The notes under the pieces are model-generated. The model searched no databases and was not told where the DNA came from. It saw only the letters and a program-made list of their open reading frames with translations. Below, in pieces: positions 59,001 to 64,000 of a stretch of 64,000 bases of DNA; position 1 is the first letter of the stretch, and each line of letters opens with the position of its first letter. Source of the DNA: Terebella lapidaria (Eukaryota > Annelida > Polychaeta > Terebellida > Terebellidae); assembly GCA_949152475.1 (NCBI GenBank), contig OX424555.1:97559515-97623514 (forward strand), given 5' to 3'. The translations under genes were made by a program, and so were the position numbers.

Positions 59001-62000
59001 CTGCTCAGTATGTGGAATCATGTGTGAGTATTGGTGATTATGTTCGCAACAATTCCAGATAATTCACTGTCACCCTGATAAATCATATTAATGTAACATG
59101 CACCTACTTGTGTGGTATATGGCTTACACGTCAATATATGTTACATCAAATTAACATGACTGTTTCTACTGCAGATATTTCCGGAAGTACCTCAACATCT
59201 TATGTGACTTCTTCCCACAACTGCTGTTCCTGCTGGCGATATTCGGGTATCTGTGCGCTCTCGTGTTCACAAAGTGGGTTATTTTCACACCAGAAACCTC
59301 TGGATGTGCCCCAAACATCCTCATTGGTGAGTTCAGATTGGTGTGTTATCTGGTATGTTTAACATGCTTATGGTAGTAGTGTACCTAGAGATTCACTTGA
59401 CAGTACTATTTTGGAGTTTTGGATTTCCAAGTCAGAAGGTCTTTGAGAGACTTGCTACCCCCTATGATGTGTCAGAGTATAAGGCAGCTCTGCCAGATTG
59501 TGATTTCTGTTTGTCTGCTCTGTTTTAGGATTCATCAACATGTTTATGTTCAGTTACCCGGGAAAGGGTGAAATCTGTAGCAATCAGACATGGTACAACG
59601 GACAGGTTTGTAGAAACTCTGAGCTTGTTATGTTGGTGTTTTAAAACACTTGTCCAGATTATATGTGAAATAACACAAGCCACTTTGTCATTCCAATTAA
59701 TTATCTCTCGAAAAAATTGCCCATTTTAATGATTTTGTCCCTAATAGAGATACGTGCAGTCGGGTTTGGTTGTGCTGGCAGCAGTGTGTGCGATCTGGAT
59801 GTTGTTCAGTAAGCCCGTCTTACAGTATCTCATCCACAAACGCAGACTACGAGCTCGCGGGAGACCTCTGGTGAGTGTAAGCAACACTACAGACGAGTGA
59901 GCCGTGCACATACAGTAAATCAACACTCATGCATGTGTTGTGCATGGGATTTCAGTTGATAGTTATATATAGTTCACATACATATTGTTCAGTTGATTGT
60001 GTTTTGAGATGTGTATGATAAATATCACTCAAACTTTTTGGTAGACTGCATGAAAAAGCATATATATGAACATGCATTTTTTTGTTGCATGTGTATTCTA
60101 ATTGACTGGTTTATTCCTGAGGTATTATGTTCTAACCAGTATTGAAACACAATACATACTATGTTATCACCATTGTTCCCAAACTAGCAACTTCCCAGTC
60201 TTTCTAGAATAATCTCTAAAACATGGATTGCTTGAACAAATCCAATAGCCACAAGCTGAAGAATAGTTGCCGGTACTAACATAACTTACGTACTATCATG
60301 CTAACCTTGTCAAAGGCTGAGGACAGTCCTGCGGGGTACATGTCCGTCCAGCAGGTACAACTGTATAGATATACACTCAACACTGGTTATATGCACCTGT
60401 GTCGTTCTCTCTCACACATCAAGCACTTGTATATAAACCGAGCTCTTCTTTATGCGTGTTGTCTGCGTATCTGTAAAAAGTTACTGTAAGCACTAATATG
60501 ACAAGCATTCTCGTGTTAACAATCATGAGAATTCACTTGTAAAAGTAAGGGAATTTAAAGTGTTCCATAAGCGATAGACTAAATACGAAGGCTGTAGATC
60601 TCAAACGTTTTACCTTACCATTCTTTTAGTGGTTACTATAGTCACTATGTTAGTATTGATGTTGTAGTTTTGCCTTGATGTGCTGTGCTATAAATACTGT
60701 AGTAACCCCATTGATCAATGTTGTCAAATCAAGATTCCTTACTCAGTAGATGTGGTAATATACCTGTAATCATCAAACATTGTGAGATCCAATCAAGTCT
60801 GTAGCTGTAGTCAGGAGAGTATCTTTGTGATCACCGTCTTGGTCCTAATAGTAGCACGGCGAGCCAAAGCAAGACCTCTTGCAGCAGCGCGCGCAAAAAT
60901 GACTTCAAACTCAGGGTCAAAATTAAGAAAATCACTGAATAATACACCTATAGCCTTAAATCCCCTTTATTATGATTCAAATAACATAAACAATTGGATT
61001 GGAACACTCCAAGATCTTATTAGAAAGATATTAAGTCAGTTACAAGGTTACAAAAATCGAATATTTTTGGGAAAAAGAGGGGGGCGCTCTACTATTAGGG
61101 CACGTGCCACTATTAGGACCGATACGGTATGTATTATCTCCAAATACTGAAACAGAATTGTACACCTAAAGTATTTGTACGGCACCAGTATAAATTTAAA
61201 TAAAATACAAAACCTCGCTCATAGACTATAAAGTGATCATTTTTAAGAACAAACTCACTAATATTTTTGTTCCTTCATCATGTTCACCCATGCATGTATG
61301 AGTACAATCAATCAATGACCATTAACCTGGTACATTGGCTACAGCTGACCCCAGCACTGACCTAGCACTAACAGCTAAGTGTGTGTGTGTATTTGAGCCG
61401 GGTTTCCACTCTGATACTATAGGTGATTCACGTTCAGATCGATGATGAGACACCGAGCGGTCACTTTGATGATCCAGAGGGCAGTACACATGTGGACACA
61501 ACAGATGATAACGTGCCACTCGCCCCAACACAGAATGACGATAAGGTTCGTGGAGCTGTCGAGTCCTTAGGATAAAGGATAAATACATATCATGAGCATG
61601 TCTACTTTATGATGATGACTCTGTTCAATAAACTTAGCTACTACTAGTATAGAAAAACAATTATAGCAGCAGATTCTAATATAAACATATAGCAAACTAT
61701 GCCTTTTCATGTGTTCACAGTACAATTTTGGGGAGTCGTTTATCCTCCAAGCGATCCACACAATAGAGTATTGTCTGGGCTGTGTGTCTCATACTGCATC
61801 ATACCTCCGACTGTGGGCACTTAGTCTAGCCCACTCACGTAAGTCTATTGCACTCATGTAAGTCTATTGCACTCGTCTAAGTCTGGTGCACTCTCGTGAG
61901 TCTATTGCACTCATCTAGGTCTGGTGCACTCACATAAGTCTGATGCAATCACATAAGTCTGATGCAATCACATAAGTCTGATGCATTCACGTACCATTAA

Positions 62001-62628
62001 GTCTGGTGCACTCATCTGAGTCAGGTACACTCATATAGTCTGGCACACTCGTGTAGGTCTGTTAGTTTTATGTTTGCATGAATTGTATTCATGTATAGCT
62101 GCATGTATATATTGACAGTAGATATTCTTTGCCTTTTGTCAGAGTTGTCGGAGGTTCTGTGGAATATGGTGATGCAGAGAGGACTGAAGATGAACAGTTA
62201 CTTCGGAGCGGCTATGATTACGGTGTCGTTTGTGCCATTTGCGTTGCTGACAGTGGCGATTCTGCTAGTGATGGAAGGCCTCTCTGCCTTCCTACACACA
62301 CTCAGACTTCACTGGTGCGTTATCAGCCAACATTGGAAATACATTACAAGACACCTTGCCCACACTCATCACCTTCATTCCTAAATCTCAGTTTTACAGT
62401 ATTTTTTCTGTCAACCTTTTCACCCAAATTTGTACCCCAATGACACCGCCCAAACTCTGTTTCAATGTAGCGATGTTTTGCCTAAGCCTGTCACTACATG
62501 TACTAGTATCTGATTCTATCACAATTTATGTTCGCAGGGTGGAGTTCCAGAGCAAGTTCTACGCTGGTGATGGGCTTCCTTTCACGCCGTTCAGCTTCTC
62601 AGAAATACTTGAAAGTGGATTCGAGTAA
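44100..62628 (+). CDS. ATP6V0A: V-type proton ATPase subunit a, 850 aa, 22 coding exons
   Basis: Membrane subunit of the V0 sector that carries protons past the proteolipid ring in endomembranes or plasma membrane. Coding exons: 44100–44216, 44379–44457, 44577–44674, 44850–44978, 47071–47156, 56120–56246, 56444–56526, 56684–56777, 57059–57265, 57695–57845, 58052–58191, 58395–58531, 58724–58814, 58905–59023, 59175–59326, 59529–59605, 59748–59870, 60316–60354, 61423–61545, 61721–61838, 62143–62314, 62538–62628. All junctions are GT–AG with matching phase. The protein starts [10 protein letters not shown]; the cytosolic N-terminal half (to about 390) precedes a C-terminal half with about eight membrane spans. 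[15 protein letters not shown] and the RLWALSLAH block are present; R754 is the essential proton-path arginine (R735 in yeast Vph1p). Length is normal. Intron 5 (about 9 kb) is mostly minisatellite. The 39-nt exon 18 is symmetric and may be optional. Paralogue class (a1–a4) is not resolved. Confidence 0.95.
44979..47070 (+). other. Intron 4 of the V-ATPase gene
   Basis: 2.1 kb with no recognised element. About 45020–45125 is a degenerate minisatellite of GGTTAATG / GGTAGG words. Short frames inside have no domains. Confidence 0.7.
48120..50600 (+). repeat. Higher-order repeat in the 17-bp array, about 1.0–1.14 kb period
   Basis: Blocks with the same order of unit variants begin near 48137, 49279 and 50285, steps of 1142 and 1006 bp. 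The first two steps share the +3 insertion CAGCAGTACC at 48651 and 49793, also 1142 bp apart. The two steps differ by 136 bp, exactly eight units. Confidence 0.85.
50771..51110 (+). repeat. 226-bp higher-order repeat, two copies
   Basis: The +5 word TATTGTATTGTAGC at 50771 and 50997 is followed in both copies by the rare GTGGCAGC, GTAATGTAG and CAGGACC variants in the same order. 226 bp is thirteen units plus five bases. Confidence 0.85.
57265..57545 (+). repeat. 59-bp minisatellite spanning the exon 9 donor
   Basis: GGTCAGCATGGGA recurs at 57265, 57324, 57383, 57442 and 57501, exactly 59 bp apart. Each copy carries a version of the last coding bases of exon 9 (CTCAACAGGGCCAAG against CTCAACCGGGCCACG) followed by GTCAGC. 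The donor at 57266 is therefore present five times. Confidence 0.93.
60833..61128. mobile_element. TIR MITE in intron 18 of the V-ATPase gene
   Basis: 26-bp termini at 60833–60858 and 61103–61128 are inverted copies (ACCGT, GGTCCTAATAGT, GCACG shared). The right part matches 123–228, so the family is dispersed in this genome. No clear target-site duplication. Confidence 0.7.
61831..62055 (+). repeat. 19-bp minisatellite spanning the exon 20 donor
   Basis: About eleven units of GTAAGTCTATTGCACTCAT-like sequence, 19 bp apart (starts at 61839, 61858, 61877, 61896, 61915, 61934, 61953, 61972, then degenerate). The last exon bases CCACTCAC match the unit end GCACTCAT. GTAAGT is intact at 61839 and 61858, and GTGAGT at 61896. 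Confidence 0.9.
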
Positions 62629-64000
62629 CTTTCCTCATTCAGTATTCCAATAACTATTCTGTATTGTATATTGTATTATTATATACACATACAATTGTAT
62701 ACACCATGCGCAGCGCTGAATGTACTTATTGTTTGTGTTTGTATTATTTGTTGATATTGTACACCCCTTTAATACGACATCATAGCTTCCAATCAATTTT
62801 GTGTTTTGTTTGTGTCAGGTTATTCCATGAGCGAAAATTATCTGCTGCAAATGTACAAGTTTTTCAGTATGTTTGTTTAGTTAGAGAGTGATAAATTATT
62901 CATCACAGACATGAGCAATTCATGGTTCCGACCAATCCTTCTTCTAGACGAACTGTCTCACATATGTCTGATATGGGATAAACAAAGTGCAGGTTCATTT
63001 TAATATATAAGTTGAAAGGTGTGAAACGGGCACCAGCTGACTGTGCCAGAATCGGCAATCCCCATCTCATATGTAACCAGTCAGCACACTCAATCTGAGA
63101 CTCAGGCTAGTTGTAAACACATTGGTGAAATCTGTTCCCAGCAGAATGGTGTCGGATAGCGAGATAATCAGATAAACAATTGTTGTATAAAAGGGGTCTG
63201 ACTGTACATGTAATACTCTGCTGTTAGATACATGTAGTAGTGCTAATCATTTACATTGCAATTATACCAAGACGAATTCTCCCAGTATAGCATTCTATGT
63301 TATCATGACTATAATCACTGGTAATTAAGGATATTTAGGAATACTTGTGTACAGTGTTGTACATCTTTCAAGAGGTGAAGACATGACTGCTTCCAAGGGT
63401 ATTACCTGTTTAGTCATCACTGTTGTGAGATTTCCACCTGTGATATTTAGGTGTGTACTTAGATATTCTGTAGTTTGTGATATCGTTGGGAGTGCCTCTC
63501 TACTATAAAACTGTGCTCAGCTCGGTCGGTCTTCCATATCATGTACTGATGTTTCAAGCATTAGGGGAAGGGGTCCTTTACATAAGCTTTTGTCTTTGTA
63601 ACCCCAGAACAAGTTAGAGCCACTCGATTTAATTCTCTTGAAGTGGTACTGTTAATTACCTTATTGTTGCAGTTTGAACATTTGATCATTCCAATGATAG
63701 TATCCTTCGAGGCATTTGGTAAGAAGGGAGTGGATAACATAGCGTTTACATTTTTGATACAGAAATCTCTGATCGAAATATATTGTGAGAATGTTGGCGA
63801 TTCTGTTTGTGCTGCGTATGATCAATATTTTGAAGACTTTTCTGTGATCGTTGTACCACTCAAAATATGCATGTTTGTTAAGTGCTCTTTGACAAAGAAT
63901 TGCTTGTATCTGTGAATTTGCATGAACTTAATCTGGATTAATAAAGTATATTTATATCACTTTGGTCAATTTTCAATGCTTTTTTGAGTTTCGGTGGAGG
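62629..64000 (+). other. Probable 3' untranslated region of the V-ATPase gene and beyond
   Basis: No further coding exon is recognised. The frame at 63643–63915 has no domain. An AATAAA at 63940–63945 could end a transcript with a 1.3-kb tail, though nearer non-canonical signals are possible. Confidence 0.4.
63940..63945 (+). promoter_or_regulatory. Possible polyadenylation signal of V-ATPase gene
   Basis: Canonical AATAAA about 1.3 kb past the stop codon at 62626–62628. No other gene's exon intervenes. Confidence 0.35.

Noticed and set aside
63643-63915. 90-codon frame at the end of the window
   Set aside because: No domain, located in the probable V-ATPase 3' untranslated region.

Overview
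This window is animal nuclear DNA. It has a multi-exon gene with GT–AG introns, AATAAA polyadenylation signals, and a dense load of LINE, LTR-type, DIRS-type, Helitron-like and MITE-like repeats. Nothing looks bacterial or organellar. The mix (a nearly whole DIRS element, Helitron-like elements carrying internal minisatellites, many fold-back MITEs) suggests a marine invertebrate such as a mollusc, annelid, brachiopod or invertebrate deuterostome. The sequence alone does not settle the phylum.

Three host genes can be supported. A single-coding-exon C2H2 zinc-finger protein lies at 1785–3071 (minus). A BTB–BACK–kelch protein of 574 residues lies at 16823–18547 (plus). A complete V-ATPase subunit a gene lies at 44100–62628 (plus); I could assemble it from 22 coding exons whose splice phases all agree, giving 850 residues. 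The three have unrelated roles (transcription factor, probable Cullin-3 adaptor, proton pump) and do not form a functional cluster.

Layout: 0–3.1 kb, a fold-back MITE and the zinc-finger gene; 4.4–6.6 kb, a 5'-truncated LINE; 7.1–13.6 kb, a broken Ty3/Gypsy fossil on the minus strand with a nested insertion in one LTR; 13.6–18.7 kb, intergenic DNA and the kelch gene; 19–24.5 kb, MITEs and old repeat pieces; 25.2–30.3 kb, two head-to-head Helitron-like copies followed by a terminal-inverted-repeat element whose body is an array of small palindromes; 31–33.8 kb, MITEs and a ~143-bp satellite; 33.8–42.6 kb, nested insertions in that satellite including a ~6.4-kb DIRS element; 42.8–43.4 kb, a mariner-type fold-back; 44–62.6 kb, the V-ATPase gene. 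Intron 5 of that gene holds about 8.7 kb of a 17-bp minisatellite with higher-order structure.

The most unusual points are: (1) the 17-bp array of about 510 copies inside an essential gene; (2) two other minisatellites in the same gene, each built on the exon–intron junction so that the 5' splice site itself is multiplied; (3) two elements of different sequence that share TACGG termini, perfect 6-bp target-site duplications and bodies of short self-complementary repeats; (4) two Helitron-like copies that differ mainly in internal minisatellite content.
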